Source: a virus. Taken from it: a stretch of DNA of 30,578 nucleotides. The notes beneath the pieces were generated by a model. The model searched no databases and was not told the DNA's origin. It saw only the letters and a program-made list of their open reading frames with translations. The position numbers were made by a program, and so were the translations under genes. Positions 1 through 8,069 of this stretch are shown in pieces; positions within the stretch are counted from its first letter, which is position 1; the number at the start of each line of letters is the position of its first letter. Location of the stretch: positions 1 to 30,578 of the IMG/VR virus record IMGVR_UViG_3300048837_002360; one strand, 5' to 3'.

Positions 1-651
1 GAAAATGATCAGTTCGTGGATGTCGCCGACCAGCCGGTCGACCAGATTACCGTTATAAAAGCCCGCCCCGACCGCCAGGGCGGCGATCGGCATCAGCGAG
101 CCGGCGTAGGTGTCGGTCGCCTTGATGAAGCCGTTTCGGCCAAGATCGATGCTCGAGCCGTTGTGCCGGCCCATCTGGATATAGGGGCGGCTCGCGGCCC
201 GACCGGTGGCGTATGGTAGGTACGCCCTAAAATCCGAACTGCTGCCCGTCGACGTGGTGCGGATGAACGTATTCCCAACCGACAGGCCGTACGGCTGGAA
301 ATACCAGGCGTCGTTGCCGATACCGTCCCCGGAGGGCCCCATGCCGCCGGCCCAGGTCCGCAGTGCGGCGTTATTCGCGACCTTGCCCACGATGTAGATC
401 GTCCCGCATTCGTCGGCGTATGTGCCTTGGAGGTCGTCTCCCCCGTCGAACGCGATGGCCGGCATCCCGTTCAACACGCCCGTGTTCAACTTGGGTTGCC
501 GGGCGGCGACGGACTGTGTGACATGGTTGCCATTGCCCGACTGGTCCTGCCACGTCTTAACCGCCTCGCCATGAGACGCGGGGAGGTCCGACGCGTTGAG
601 CACACCGGCATCGGCCTTGAGCCAGACTTGGGCACCGCTTACGGGCAGCAT
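1..651 (-). CDS. LamG-like phage structural (tail/fibre) protein, partial
   Basis: This is an open reading frame running off the left edge of the window, so only the N-terminal 217 codons are present. It starts MLPVSGAQVWLKADAGV and then reads VKTWQDQSGNGNHVTQ and GMPAIAFDG, the pattern of LamG/concanavalin-like jelly-roll domains in phage tail, fibre or baseplate proteins. The later part (IYIVGKV, FYNGNLVDRLVGDIHELIIF) continues the same fold and probably reaches its last strand near the edge. The start is well fixed: ATG at 651-649 overlaps the preceding stop as TAATG, with GGAGG eight bases upstream. LamG domains bind carbohydrates or proteins, so a role in host-surface contact is inferred from family and position only. 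Confidence 0.75.
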   Translation of the reverse strand, partial: MLPVSGAQVWLKADAGVLNASDLPASHGEAVKTWQDQSGNGNHVTQSVAARQPKLNTGVLNGMPAIAFDGGDDLQGTYADECGTIYIVGKVANNAALRTWAGGMGPSGDGIGNDAWYFQPYGLSVGNTFIRTTSTGSSSDFRAYLPYATGRAASRPYIQMGRHNGSSIDLGRNGFIKATDTYAGSLMPIAALAVGAGFYNGNLVDRLVGDIHELIIF

Positions 652-1037
652 TATTCGGCCTCCGCGACTTCAAAGTAGACGAGCCAGCCACCCACCGACA
701 CGGCGGACGCCAGGTGCAAGGTCAACGCTTCGCCGGGCGCAGTCATCAGCCACGCCACCCCCGGGTCGGTGGGTGCGTTGATCACGAACCCGCCGTTGGC
801 TGACAGGGCCAGCCCCCCGGAAAGTGCCGTGCCGGTATTTGCCGGGCCGGAGTAGAACGTGGCAACCACATCACCCGCCATGATCAGGCACGCGGCCAGC
901 ACAGCGATCTGCTGACCGGCCACGGCGGCGATGAGTGTGTTGCCCGCCGCCGCGTCGCTGGAAGCGTTCACCGCGACACGTTTGGCCTGCACACCGGACA
1001 CGGTGCGGACGGTTTGTGTGTAATGAGCATCAAGCAC
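651..1037 (-). CDS. Small phage structural protein (beta-rich), function unknown
   Basis: This gene encodes 128 residues and overlaps the downstream LamG-like gene by one base. The C-terminal half (GLALSANGGFVINAP, TAPGEALTLHLASAVSVGGWLVYFEV) resembles short beta-rich proteins found in phage tail or head-decoration regions. No enzymatic motif is visible. Its place between a tail-completion-like gene and a LamG-like protein supports a virion role, probably tail or adhesin associated. The ribosome binding site is weak (a GAGG about 13 bases upstream), and translation may be coupled to the gene before it, whose stop lies only a few bases away. Confidence 0.6.
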   Translation of the reverse strand: MLDAHYTQTVRTVSGVQAKRVAVNASSDAAAGNTLIAAVAGQQIAVLAACLIMAGDVVATFYSGPANTGTALSGGLALSANGGFVINAPTDPGVAWLMTAPGEALTLHLASAVSVGGWLVYFEVAEAE

Positions 1038-1040
1038 GGC

Positions 1041-1493
1041 TTACCTCGTGATCCGGTAGGTGAGTGTCAGGACGCTGGTGAACTGGCGCAGTTGGGACAG
1101 GTGCTCGGGCGCGTAGATCGGGTCGTTGGCCAGTCGGACCCACACAACAGTCGGCATGGCCTGTAGGACACGGCGCGTCAGGTAGGCGGCAATCTGATCG
1201 ACCAGCTCACACAACACCGGCACCTGCTGATCGAGTTCACCGCCTCCGGGGGCGGAGGTGAGCTTTTGCTGCACACCGATGTCGATCTGCACGTCGTACT
1301 GGCTCGCCGACCGCGTCGCGCCAGCGATGTCAATGGCACGGGGTACGACGCTGACGTGCAGGTCGGCCATCTCGGCCAGGTCGAACACCGGCAGCACGCG
1401 CCGCACCGCCGTGAAGGCCGGGTCGAACGTACCGGTTGGCGCGGCGTTCAGTTCCGCGACCACGGCATCCGCGATGTTTAGGGCCAGCGACAT
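1041..1493 (-). CDS. Putative tail terminator/completion protein
   Basis: This 150-residue protein begins MSLALNIADAVVAELNAAP and contains two basic, alternating beta segments (YDVQIDIGVQQKL, FTSVLTLTYRITR). That layout is common in tail-terminator or minor tail proteins of siphophages: a helical N-terminus, then a beta sheet, ending in a strand with a basic tail. The evidence is size, general layout and position rather than a diagnostic motif. It lies four bases before the next gene, in the same minus-strand run as the capsid genes. The function is inferred and moderately uncertain. Confidence 0.5.
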   Translation of the reverse strand: MSLALNIADAVVAELNAAPTGTFDPAFTAVRRVLPVFDLAEMADLHVSVVPRAIDIAGATRSASQYDVQIDIGVQQKLTSAPGGGELDQQVPVLCELVDQIAAYLTRRVLQAMPTVVWVRLANDPIYAPEHLSQLRQFTSVLTLTYRITR

Positions 1494-1510
1494 CCGTGTC
1501 TACTCCACGA

Positions 1511-2857
1511 TCAATAATCCGTTGCGATCTGCTTCACGGCCTGGTACTTGACAGAGCCGGGTAGTGCTTCAAGCGACGCGGCCTTCCCCCAGTAGCCGTG
1601 CTGGTTCGACCAGTCGATCCAGTCGAAGTCGATAATCAGGTCGACGCCGGCTTCCAGGGCGTGGCCGTACACGGCGTGATACATCTCGCCCATGCGCGGG
1701 TCGGTCTGGCAGTTCTGTAGCGTCCTAACCAGGGCGGGGCGCATGCCGATGTCGTGGAAGTGCTGGCCGCCCTCATAAGCGATCGCCAGTTTGCCCCGGT
1801 CCTTCGCCCACCGGATGTTCGCCTCCTGCCATTTGCGATCGTCGTTGACCCATTCTTTTTCGGCCTCGTCGAACGCGTCATCCACGCTCATCGATTCCCA
1901 ATAGCCGCCTGGCCACTTCGGCGAGAAGTAAAGTGTTCCCGCCACGGCGTCGTAGTCGCACCCCCGGAGCTGTAAACGTTTGACGATCTGCTCGGTGTAC
2001 CACGTGCCGTCGCGCGCCGTCTTCGTCTCGATCACACGGATGCACGACGGGTCCGCCTCACGTGCGGCGGTGAACGTCATGACGAGCTTGTCCGCCCACA
2101 GGTCAAAGAAGGCGTTGTCGCCCGACCCCGGATCGGTGCCCGACACTTCCTTAAGATGGTCGTAGGGGAAACGGCCGGGCAGCCAGGCCTCGTTTGCCCA
2201 AGCCACATAGATCACGCCGTCTTCAGACAGCTTCGCGCGGATGAACGCGACCGCTTCGCGCACGAACCCCGGCGTCGCCCGCACCGGCACGTTGAAGTAA
2301 AACCCCGCACCTACTGCGTTGCACACCCGGACCTGCGCGGCCAATGCGTCGCGCCAGGTCTTGCCCTCGTACAGGTGCGGATCATCGATCGAATTGACTT
2401 CGGGTCGGAAGTCGTTGATCCGGTTCCAGTTCATCGGGCGGTAAGCCGCACAGACGGGAGCCAGCAGGGTGTAGTAGTTGTCAAGGCCCGGCCGGTCGGG
2501 GTGGGTGAAGTTGGATCGCCAGACGAAGCCCGCGTTCATGCCGATCTTGCCGGTGTTCGGTGCAGCGGGGTCGGGTTCTGGGTCCGGGGCGGGGTCCGGG
2601 GATTCCGGGGGCGGGGTGGGCGATTCTTCCGAGCCGGCACCGATCGCCTCGCGGAGGTCGTCGATCTGCGATTGCAGGCCGTCGATCCGTTCGACCAACG
2701 CCGTCACGTCGGCTTGGCCCTTGATTACACCGTTGACTTCGCCTGTGACGGTGACCGTCTGGGCATGCGTGCTGGGTAGCAGGCCGATGATGGTCATCAT
2801 GACGCCGGCGAGGGCGCAGGTGCTCCACAACCCGTGTTTACGTTTCGTATGTTTCAT
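1511..2857 (-). CDS. Exported glycoside-hydrolase-like (TIM-barrel) protein
   Basis: The chosen start (ATG 2857-2855) has GGAGG six bases upstream; an ATG twelve bases further up is less well placed. The N-terminus is a clear signal peptide: basic KHTKRKHG, a hydrophobic segment, then cleavage near STHA-QT at about residue 32. It is followed by a short coiled coil (LVERIDGLQSQIDDLREAIG) and a Pro/Asp-rich linker. The catalytic part carries an Asn-Glu motif (YVAWANEAW) and a later glutamate on a strand end (LAIAYEGGQ), the arrangement of acid/base and nucleophile in clan GH-A hydrolases. The substrate is unknown. Position beside a holin-like gene suggests lysis (an exported endolysin) or polysaccharide degradation. 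A signal peptide on a phage structural-region enzyme is notable. Confidence 0.65.
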   Translation of the reverse strand: MKHTKRKHGLWSTCALAGVMMTIIGLLPSTHAQTVTVTGEVNGVIKGQADVTALVERIDGLQSQIDDLREAIGAGSEESPTPPPESPDPAPDPEPDPAAPNTGKIGMNAGFVWRSNFTHPDRPGLDNYYTLLAPVCAAYRPMNWNRINDFRPEVNSIDDPHLYEGKTWRDALAAQVRVCNAVGAGFYFNVPVRATPGFVREAVAFIRAKLSEDGVIYVAWANEAWLPGRFPYDHLKEVSGTDPGSGDNAFFDLWADKLVMTFTAAREADPSCIRVIETKTARDGTWYTEQIVKRLQLRGCDYDAVAGTLYFSPKWPGGYWESMSVDDAFDEAEKEWVNDDRKWQEANIRWAKDRGKLAIAYEGGQHFHDIGMRPALVRTLQNCQTDPRMGEMYHAVYGHALEAGVDLIIDFDWIDWSNQHGYWGKAASLEALPGSVKYQAVKQIATDY

Positions 2858-2889
2858 GATTGCCTCCATGCTTGTGGTAAATAGATGGG

Positions 2890-3120
2890 TTAGCCGGCGA
2901 CCCAGCCGGTGATCCCCGACGCCAGCGCGGTGACGGCCGCGCCGACGATCAACCAGATCAATTTGCTCTGGCGCCTGGCGTCCTGCTCCAAGCGATCCAG
3001 GCGGATCAGGATGCCGGGCTTGCCGTTGCCCCGAATGGCCACGTCGAGTCGGTCGAGCTTCTCGTGGATCGCCTCGAACTGGCGCTGGGTCGGGTCGATC
3101 TGATCGCTGTCACTACTCAT
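2890..3120 (-). CDS. Holin-like small membrane protein
   Basis: This 76-residue protein has a long amphipathic coiled-coil region (QRQFEAIHEKLDRLDVAIRG, RLDRLEQDARRQ) and one C-terminal transmembrane helix (LIWLIVGAAVTALASGITGW). A coiled coil followed by a single membrane anchor is the layout of XhlA-type and some phage holin accessory proteins. The start ATG at 3120 overlaps the stop of the upstream gene as ATGA, which favours it over a longer form reaching 3186. Lying directly upstream of the exported hydrolase in the same transcript, it fits a lysis pair, though a structural role is not excluded. Confidence 0.55.
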   Translation of the reverse strand: MSSDSDQIDPTQRQFEAIHEKLDRLDVAIRGNGKPGILIRLDRLEQDARRQSKLIWLIVGAAVTALASGITGWVAG

Positions 3121-3479
3121 GGTTCCATTCCGACATGCTTCGTGTGGATGCGGTAGGTCTGCCGGTACGGGTCGCTCCATCGCCACCCCCGGAAGTCTTG
3201 CCCCAGTGCCAAGACCTCGAATTGCCGGCCGTCCACCACAATCACGTCACCGGGTCTAGGCTCGATGCCGAATAGGTCCACCGCTAAGATCAGGAAGTCC
3301 CAGACGTGGCCGCCCGTCGTGAAGCCCGATTCGTCCACGACCTCATAGTTGGTCTTGCCGTAGGTGGCGTTCAACTGCAGGTCGGCCGCACCGGACCGCC
3401 GAAAGGTCACGGGACTCGACAGATGCGTGGTGCGCATCTGTTCGAGCCATTGCGACCCTTTGCGGAGTAGGTCAGCCAT
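3117..3479 (-). CDS. Head-completion/head-tail joining-like phage protein
   Basis: This 120-residue protein begins MADLLRKGSQWLEQMR and contains RPGDVIVVDGRQFEVLALG and a terminal WRWSDPYRQTYRIHTKHVG. Short beta-rich proteins with the PGD..V.DG..YEV pattern are common just downstream of capsid genes in siphophages, where they act as head-closure or joining proteins. No catalytic residues are evident. It overlaps the next gene by four bases, and the gene before it ends seven bases away. One exact copy of the dispersed CCCCCGGAAG motif lies in its coding sequence and encodes FRGW. The exact role is inferred from position. Confidence 0.55.
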   Translation of the reverse strand: MADLLRKGSQWLEQMRTTHLSSPVTFRRSGAADLQLNATYGKTNYEVVDESGFTTGGHVWDFLILAVDLFGIEPRPGDVIVVDGRQFEVLALGQDFRGWRWSDPYRQTYRIHTKHVGMEP

Positions 3480-3486
3480 CGTTCAA

Positions 3487-3837
3487 TTACCCGGTCGGCG
3501 TCGATCGGAGGAGCACGCGCACCTTCTGGCTGCTTGACGCGGTCGAAGGTGCGGCGGCGTATCCGATCAGTGGCCGATTACCACCGTCACTATCTGGCGA
3601 CGCTTCCAACTCGGACGCGTTCCAATACACGGCGGTCCCCAGGCCGTAGTTGGACAGTGGTTCTGACGTGAACTCAAACACGCCACGCACGGCTAACGCG
3701 CCGGCGGTGTTTGCAGGTATGTCGCGCTTGGCGATACCCAGCAGGTTCCCAGCAATCACCAGGTCGCCGGCAGATACATCACTGACCGGCGTGTAGTCGA
3801 CGGCATAGCCGTCTTGGATAAAGGTTGCGGTCGGCAT
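3487..3837 (-). CDS. DUF2190-family capsid decoration (cement) protein
   Basis: This 116-residue protein starts MPTATFIQDGYAVDYTPVSDVSAGDLVIAGNLLGIAKRDI, the pattern of DUF2190 proteins. These follow the major capsid gene in many siphophages and are thought to be head decoration or cement proteins. The central PANTAGALAVRGVFEF motif is also typical. A GGAGTG sits six bases before the ATG. It lies 53 bases downstream of the protease-capsid fusion, as expected for a high-copy head protein. Confidence in the family is good; the decoration role is from family knowledge. Confidence 0.75.
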   Translation of the reverse strand: MPTATFIQDGYAVDYTPVSDVSAGDLVIAGNLLGIAKRDIPANTAGALAVRGVFEFTSEPLSNYGLGTAVYWNASELEASPDSDGGNRPLIGYAAAPSTASSSQKVRVLLRSTPTG

Positions 3838-3890
3838 GATTCACTCCGATGCGGTTGTGGTTATGAGTTTGATGCACGATTTAGCGGGTC

Positions 3891-6116
3891 TTACGCCTCA
3901 CCCTTCGCTTTCACGCCGCCACGCGGGTCCTGCAGGGCGACGCCGAAGTCGTGGTAGCCACGCATCTGCACGCCCAGCACGTTAAAGTCCGCCTCGGTGG
4001 TCTCGATCGTGGGCGACTCCTGGCCGTTAAGGAAAGCGGTCTCGATCACCGGCAGGTCGTTGGGGTCCGACAGCAGGTACCAGGCCTTGCTGCTGCCCCC
4101 GGAATAGGTGTTGTTGGCGAGGTAGCGGCTGACCTCAACGCGGAACTTGCCCTGGTGCGGGTTGGCGACCGGATACTTCGTGCTCGCGGTGGTGTCGCGG
4201 ATCTCCAGCGACTTCCAGAGCGTGGTGGCGACGGCGCTGAGCGCCGTGGGCACCAGCAGGACCGCCGGCATGATCCCGATCGGCTTGCCGTCGGAATCGA
4301 CCTGGTCCATGAAGGCCGTCTCGCCGGAGGTCAAACCGTCGATCGACAGCGCCGTGGCCGCGCCGCTGATGTAGTTCTTGCCCCCGGAAGTAAAGAACGC
4401 AGCGTTATTCAGGAACGTGGTCCAGAACACGTCGTTGATCTTCAGGCCCGAGCCACGCCCGAGCTTCCGCGGCACCGTGGTGATGGCGCCCAAGTCATCG
4501 TTGATGATGTCACGCCGGTCGATGGATAACAGCAACCCGTACGTGTCGGCCTTGTTCGAGTACTGCTCCTCGCCGAGCGAGCCGTGCTTGAGTTCACCGC
4601 CGGGAGCGACCTTCTCGTACTGGTCCTTGCCGATCAGGCGGTAGCTGGTGACGGTCTTGAAGTCGCTGACGTTACGGATCGCGGTGATGTTCCGCCAGGT
4701 CCGCTCGACGCTGAAAAAGCCCTCGAGCAGGAACTTGTTGGCCACGTTGGACAGGATCCCGCCGACATCGACCGTCGAGAACGCCGCCTCTACGTTCCCA
4801 CCGTGGGTGCCGAACGCGTGGCGCAGCACACTCCGGGGGTCGCGGAAGTTGCGGCCGGTGTAGCCGTTGGCCCACGCCGCCTCCAGCAGCAGTTCCTGCA
4901 GGCCGATCCCGCCACGATACCGCTTGCTCGCGGCGTCGAGCGTCCGCTCATCGTAGAGCTTCTCGACGTCGCCGAGCTTGGCGGTCAGCATGCACGCGGC
5001 CTCGAGCACCTGGCCGCTGTTGCGGTCGCTGTCGTTGGAACCCCGCGTCTGGACCATCGGGGCCTTGGGCCGCGAGGCGCGCAGGACTTCCAGCTCGGTG
5101 CGCGTGGCGTCCCAGCCCGACTCGATGGCCTGGGCCTCGACCCCCGGAAACTTGCCATCGCAGATCTTGCGGACGGCCTCGATCCGCCGCGACTCGGCCG
5201 CCACACGCTGACGCATCTGCATTACAGGGTCCTCGTCAGTGTTATGCGTGGAAGCGCCCGTCGTATCAGTGGTTTGTGCCGCGACCTGCGTGTGATTCGA
5301 TTGTGTGGTGTTTGGCGTTTGCGAATCGCCGGGTTTTTCCGCCGCGGGTCGGGCAGTCACGGCCGCCGTGTTGTTGTTTGAATTACCGTGGTCACCGGCG
5401 GGCGCCTGGTTCGTTGCGCCCTGAGCGGCGTTGCCCGTGGTCGCAGGTTGATCCGTGGAACCCGCGGGGTCGGTGGTGGTCGTGTGGCTGGTATCGGTGC
5501 CGGGCGATGTGTCGCTAGACATAGAGGTCTGCTCCTGCGGGGTGTTGTGATCGGGGTTACGTTGGGCGGCGACGCGGGCGCTGGTGTTCGCATCGGCGCC
5601 GCTATCGACGAACGAGATCTCTTTGAGGACGGCCTTGCGGACCACGTGCAGCGGGCCGTCGAAGGTCCGGCCGTTGACGCTGACGCGGTGGCCGTTGGGC
5701 ACGAACTCGGCATCGACGACCGCGGCGCCGATGCTCGCCTGCCACGGGAAGCCGTTGGCCGCGCTCTTGGCCACGTCCCGCGCCCACGAGGTGTCGCGGC
5801 TGATCAGGCCCTCGGCGATGACGGCCCCGTTTTCAACGACGACGCGCTGCGTGTGCCCGACGCCCTGGCGCGCGTTATGGTCCAGCCGCACCGGGATGTC
5901 CTGCCGCTCGATCGACAGGCCCTCAAGGTCGACCACCACCGGGTGCGGGAAGCCGCTGATCCGCATCGTGCCGCCGGTGTAGGCGACCATCCGGAAGGTG
6001 GGGGTCCCCCCGGAAGATTTGTCCGACGCGCCGGTCGCCTCGAAGGTCAGCGGGCAGCGGAAGGTGAGGTAATCAGGCTGCGCGTTGTTCTTCTGCGGGT
6101 TTGCTTTCGGTGACAT
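3891..6116 (-). CDS. Prohead protease/major capsid protein fusion
   Basis: This single 741-residue protein joins two head-assembly functions. Residues 1-190 are a prohead serine protease domain with the likely catalytic His80 (RLDHN) and Ser128 (WQASIGA). Residues about 190-300 are a low-complexity Thr/Asn/Gln/Ser/Pro linker. The rest matches gpT/HK97-type major capsid proteins (LLEAAWANGYTGRNF, GGILSNVANKFLLEGF, and a C-terminal GVQMRGYHDFGVALQDPRGG). In most HK97-like phages these are separate genes, but this fusion is a recognised annotation class. The protease presumably cleaves the linker or delta region during maturation. It overlaps the end of the portal gene by 44 bases. Copies of the CCCCCGGAAG motif occur in both the protease and capsid parts. 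Confidence 0.88.
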   Translation of the reverse strand: MSPKANPQKNNAQPDYLTFRCPLTFEATGASDKSSGGTPTFRMVAYTGGTMRISGFPHPVVVDLEGLSIERQDIPVRLDHNARQGVGHTQRVVVENGAVIAEGLISRDTSWARDVAKSAANGFPWQASIGAAVVDAEFVPNGHRVSVNGRTFDGPLHVVRKAVLKEISFVDSGADANTSARVAAQRNPDHNTPQEQTSMSSDTSPGTDTSHTTTTDPAGSTDQPATTGNAAQGATNQAPAGDHGNSNNNTAAVTARPAAEKPGDSQTPNTTQSNHTQVAAQTTDTTGASTHNTDEDPVMQMRQRVAAESRRIEAVRKICDGKFPGVEAQAIESGWDATRTELEVLRASRPKAPMVQTRGSNDSDRNSGQVLEAACMLTAKLGDVEKLYDERTLDAASKRYRGGIGLQELLLEAAWANGYTGRNFRDPRSVLRHAFGTHGGNVEAAFSTVDVGGILSNVANKFLLEGFFSVERTWRNITAIRNVSDFKTVTSYRLIGKDQYEKVAPGGELKHGSLGEEQYSNKADTYGLLLSIDRRDIINDDLGAITTVPRKLGRGSGLKINDVFWTTFLNNAAFFTSGGKNYISGAATALSIDGLTSGETAFMDQVDSDGKPIGIMPAVLLVPTALSAVATTLWKSLEIRDTTASTKYPVANPHQGKFRVEVSRYLANNTYSGGSSKAWYLLSDPNDLPVIETAFLNGQESPTIETTEADFNVLGVQMRGYHDFGVALQDPRGGVKAKGEA

Positions 6117-7578
6117 CCGTGTCGGTCTCCTCGTCGTCTTCGACTTCTGGGGCTGTGGTTGGACCCTGCGTGGGCGCGGTGCTCAGGCCCAACTCTTTCA
6201 TCAACGCCTGTTCCTTGGCACGCTGGCGCAGCTCGACTTCCCAGTCCTTGCCCTGCCGCGCGTACTCAGCGGCGAGCGTGGTGGTGTTGCTTGAAAGCCG
6301 CGTGGCTTGCGCGTTGGCCTCCTTGGCCGGATCGACGTGCTCCGTCCCGTCAAAGAACCATTGGTGCGTCGGCTTGTCCGCGTTGCGCAGGGACGTGAAC
6401 CCGTTGATCAGCGCCGCTTCATCGAGCCAGGCCGTCAGTATGGGGTCGAGCACCGTCTCGGCCAGGTGCGCCTGCTCGACGCGGATCGATTTGTAGTAGG
6501 TCTGGTGGTCCAGCCGACCGGAGGCGTAGTTGTAACCGGCGCTGTTGCCGGCGGCGATATTAAAGGGCAGATTCAGGCACCGCGCGATCTCGTTTAGGAT
6601 CTCGTGCTTAAACTCCGCGTACCCGGTCGCGGGCTGCTGCGCCTCGATCTGCCCCAGCCGCCAGCCGTCGGGCAGCACCGTGGCCATGCGTTTCTCGAGC
6701 TCGACCACGTCCATCGGCTCAAGCGCCTGCGCTTCGCCGTTGGCCGGCGCGTCGGTAAAGAGCACGGCCGCGAAATCGGCGGCGGTCTCGGCGGCGGCGA
6801 TCACCGCCAGGGTGTACCGCCGCAACTGGGCGAAGAGCGGCAGGGCGGGCGTGATCTCGGGGACGCCCCGGTGCTGGCCCGGCCGGTCGGCGCGGAACCA
6901 GTGGATCACGGCTTCGGCGGGGATCGGGTCGTACGCCGATTGCCAGACGGTCCCCTGGGTGTCGCCGGGATGCTGGCGAAGCACCGTGTAAACCTGAGGG
7001 TTGCCAAAGGTGTCGAGGATCACGCCATCGACCCGGTTGGCCGAGGGGGCGATCGGTGTCCCTGCGTACCAGGGCGTCGTCACGCGGTCAGCCTCGACCA
7101 ATTGAATGTCGAGTTGGACGGGCGTGTCGAGCCGCGGATTGTCGGTGAGCAACGCGAACACTTCCCCGTCGGTCGCCTTAGCCATCCGCATAGCCCGCAG
7201 TTTTCCCGCGAGGTTGACGGCCCTGGCCCACTCGGCGAACGCCTTCTCGACGCGGTTGTTCGTCTCGTCGTCGTCGCTAAGTAGTTGCAGCCGCGGGCCG
7301 GTGCCGATGCAGTCGTTGGCGAGTGTCAGCACGATGCCCTTGGCGTAGCTGTTGTTGGCCACCTCGTAGCGGGCGCGTTCGCGGAGCTTCTTGCGGACAC
7401 TTGGTGAAGCAGCCGCGTCGGCCGACAGCGCATCGGCCATCGCCCAGTGCCGGGCGTTGTCGGCGGTTGTCTGCGCCGCGTCGTAACGGGCGCGCATCAC
7501 CCCCGGATGTGTCGGGAGAAACCACTGGGGTCGTTTGCTATTCCGATGTTTGCTATTTCGGGGGCGGAACGGCCACAT
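6073..7578 (-). CDS. Phage portal protein (lambda gpB type)
   Basis: This 501-residue protein forms the dodecameric portal at the capsid vertex through which DNA is packaged. Family signals include ERARYEVANNSYAKGIVLTLANDCIGTGP, the QLVEADRV segment with VDGVILD, AVIHWFRADRPGQHRGVPEITPAL and the C-terminal GNSAGYNYASGRLDHQ, all typical of lambda-type portals. The C-terminal tail is acidic and charged (EVEDDEETDTD). ATG 7578 overlaps the upstream stop as TGATG and has GGAGGGA seven bases before it. Position between the small head protein and the protease-capsid fusion is canonical. Confidence 0.92.
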   Translation of the reverse strand: MWPFRPRNSKHRNSKRPQWFLPTHPGVMRARYDAAQTTADNARHWAMADALSADAAASPSVRKKLRERARYEVANNSYAKGIVLTLANDCIGTGPRLQLLSDDDETNNRVEKAFAEWARAVNLAGKLRAMRMAKATDGEVFALLTDNPRLDTPVQLDIQLVEADRVTTPWYAGTPIAPSANRVDGVILDTFGNPQVYTVLRQHPGDTQGTVWQSAYDPIPAEAVIHWFRADRPGQHRGVPEITPALPLFAQLRRYTLAVIAAAETAADFAAVLFTDAPANGEAQALEPMDVVELEKRMATVLPDGWRLGQIEAQQPATGYAEFKHEILNEIARCLNLPFNIAAGNSAGYNYASGRLDHQTYYKSIRVEQAHLAETVLDPILTAWLDEAALINGFTSLRNADKPTHQWFFDGTEHVDPAKEANAQATRLSSNTTTLAAEYARQGKDWEVELRQRAKEQALMKELGLSTAPTQGPTTAPEVEDDEETDTDVTESKPAEEQRAA

Positions 7579-7775
7579 CAGGCGGTCCCTCCCGGCGCAA
7601 TCTTGGCCAGCTTGATACCGAGCCCCTTCACCCGGCTGGCCTTCTTCGATTCGAGGTACTTGTCGGCGGCGATCTGCTCGGAGAGCTTGTGCTGCTCGAC
7701 GCTGCCGGCGTCGCCACTGGCCTTGGCCGGCCCCTCGGCGTTGGTCTTGATCGAATTTTCCAGTTCCTCAGCCAA
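7578..7775 (-). CDS. Small head-module protein at the gpW position
   Basis: This 65-residue protein is charged and mostly helical (LENSIKTNAEGP, SVEQHKLSEQIAADKYLESKKAS), with a C-terminal GLGIKLAKIAPGG. Small genes at this place, between terminase and portal, often encode gpW-like head-tail joining proteins. The start is TTG at 7775 with GGAG about eight bases upstream; no in-frame ATG is available. It is the first gene of the head run after the AbiE insertion. One copy of a perfect 22-bp repeat lies 23 bases upstream and may drive its transcription. The gpW assignment rests on position only. Confidence 0.6.
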   Translation of the reverse strand: MAEELENSIKTNAEGPAKASGDAGSVEQHKLSEQIAADKYLESKKASRVKGLGIKLAKIAPGGTA

Positions 7776-7797
7776 CGGCGTCTCCGAGATTCGACTG

Positions 7798-7819
7798 TCC
7801 CCTCTCTGGTTACCTATGC
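7798..7819 (-). promoter_or_regulatory. 22-bp repeat upstream of head operon (copy 1)
   Basis: On the minus strand this reads GCATAGGTAACCAGAGAGGG followed by GA. It is identical over 22 bases to 28362-28383, and both copies face minus-strand operons. It ends 23 bases before the TTG start of the first head gene. A promoter, operator or antitermination signal is the likely role. The two copies show identity only within these 22 bases. Confidence 0.5.
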
Positions 7820-7930
7820 GGTTGCGCTGTGACCGGCCCGCAGTACAGCGGGTTCCCGATCAAAAGGGGGGTGAATGTTCCGTATCTAGAACCCGGAATT
7901 GACAGGAAAGCGAAAAACTTGACGATGGCC

Positions 7931-8044
7931 GCCGAAACACGTAGTTTAACCACGTATATCGGCGAACAAAATCAAGTATTTGGCGCAGGTTGCCGATACT
8001 TGATCCTGTGTGCCGAAATACGTGGTATGGCCATGTATTTCGGC
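7931..8044 (+). promoter_or_regulatory. Three palindromes in the AbiE promoter region
   Basis: Site 1 (7931-7963) has arms GCCGAAACACGT and ACGTATATCGGC. Site 3 (8012-8044) has arms GCCGAAATACGT and ATGTATTTCGGC. Both have nine-base spacers and share the half-site GCCGAAAYACGT. Site 2 (7971-8004) is a different palindrome with arms ATCAAGTAT and ATACTTGAT. They lie directly upstream of the antitoxin start at 8070, in a stretch visibly richer in A and T than its surroundings. AbiEi antitoxins are known to bind inverted repeats in their own promoter, so this is a probable autoregulatory operator. The rest of 7820-8069 holds no credible gene. Confidence 0.7.
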
Positions 8045-8069
8045 AACTGGGTTCAAGTGGAGACCCGAC

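Noticed and set aside
4584-5381. Plus-strand frame inside the capsid gene
   Set aside because: It is an antisense shadow of the protease-capsid fusion with no ribosome binding site and no family resemblance.
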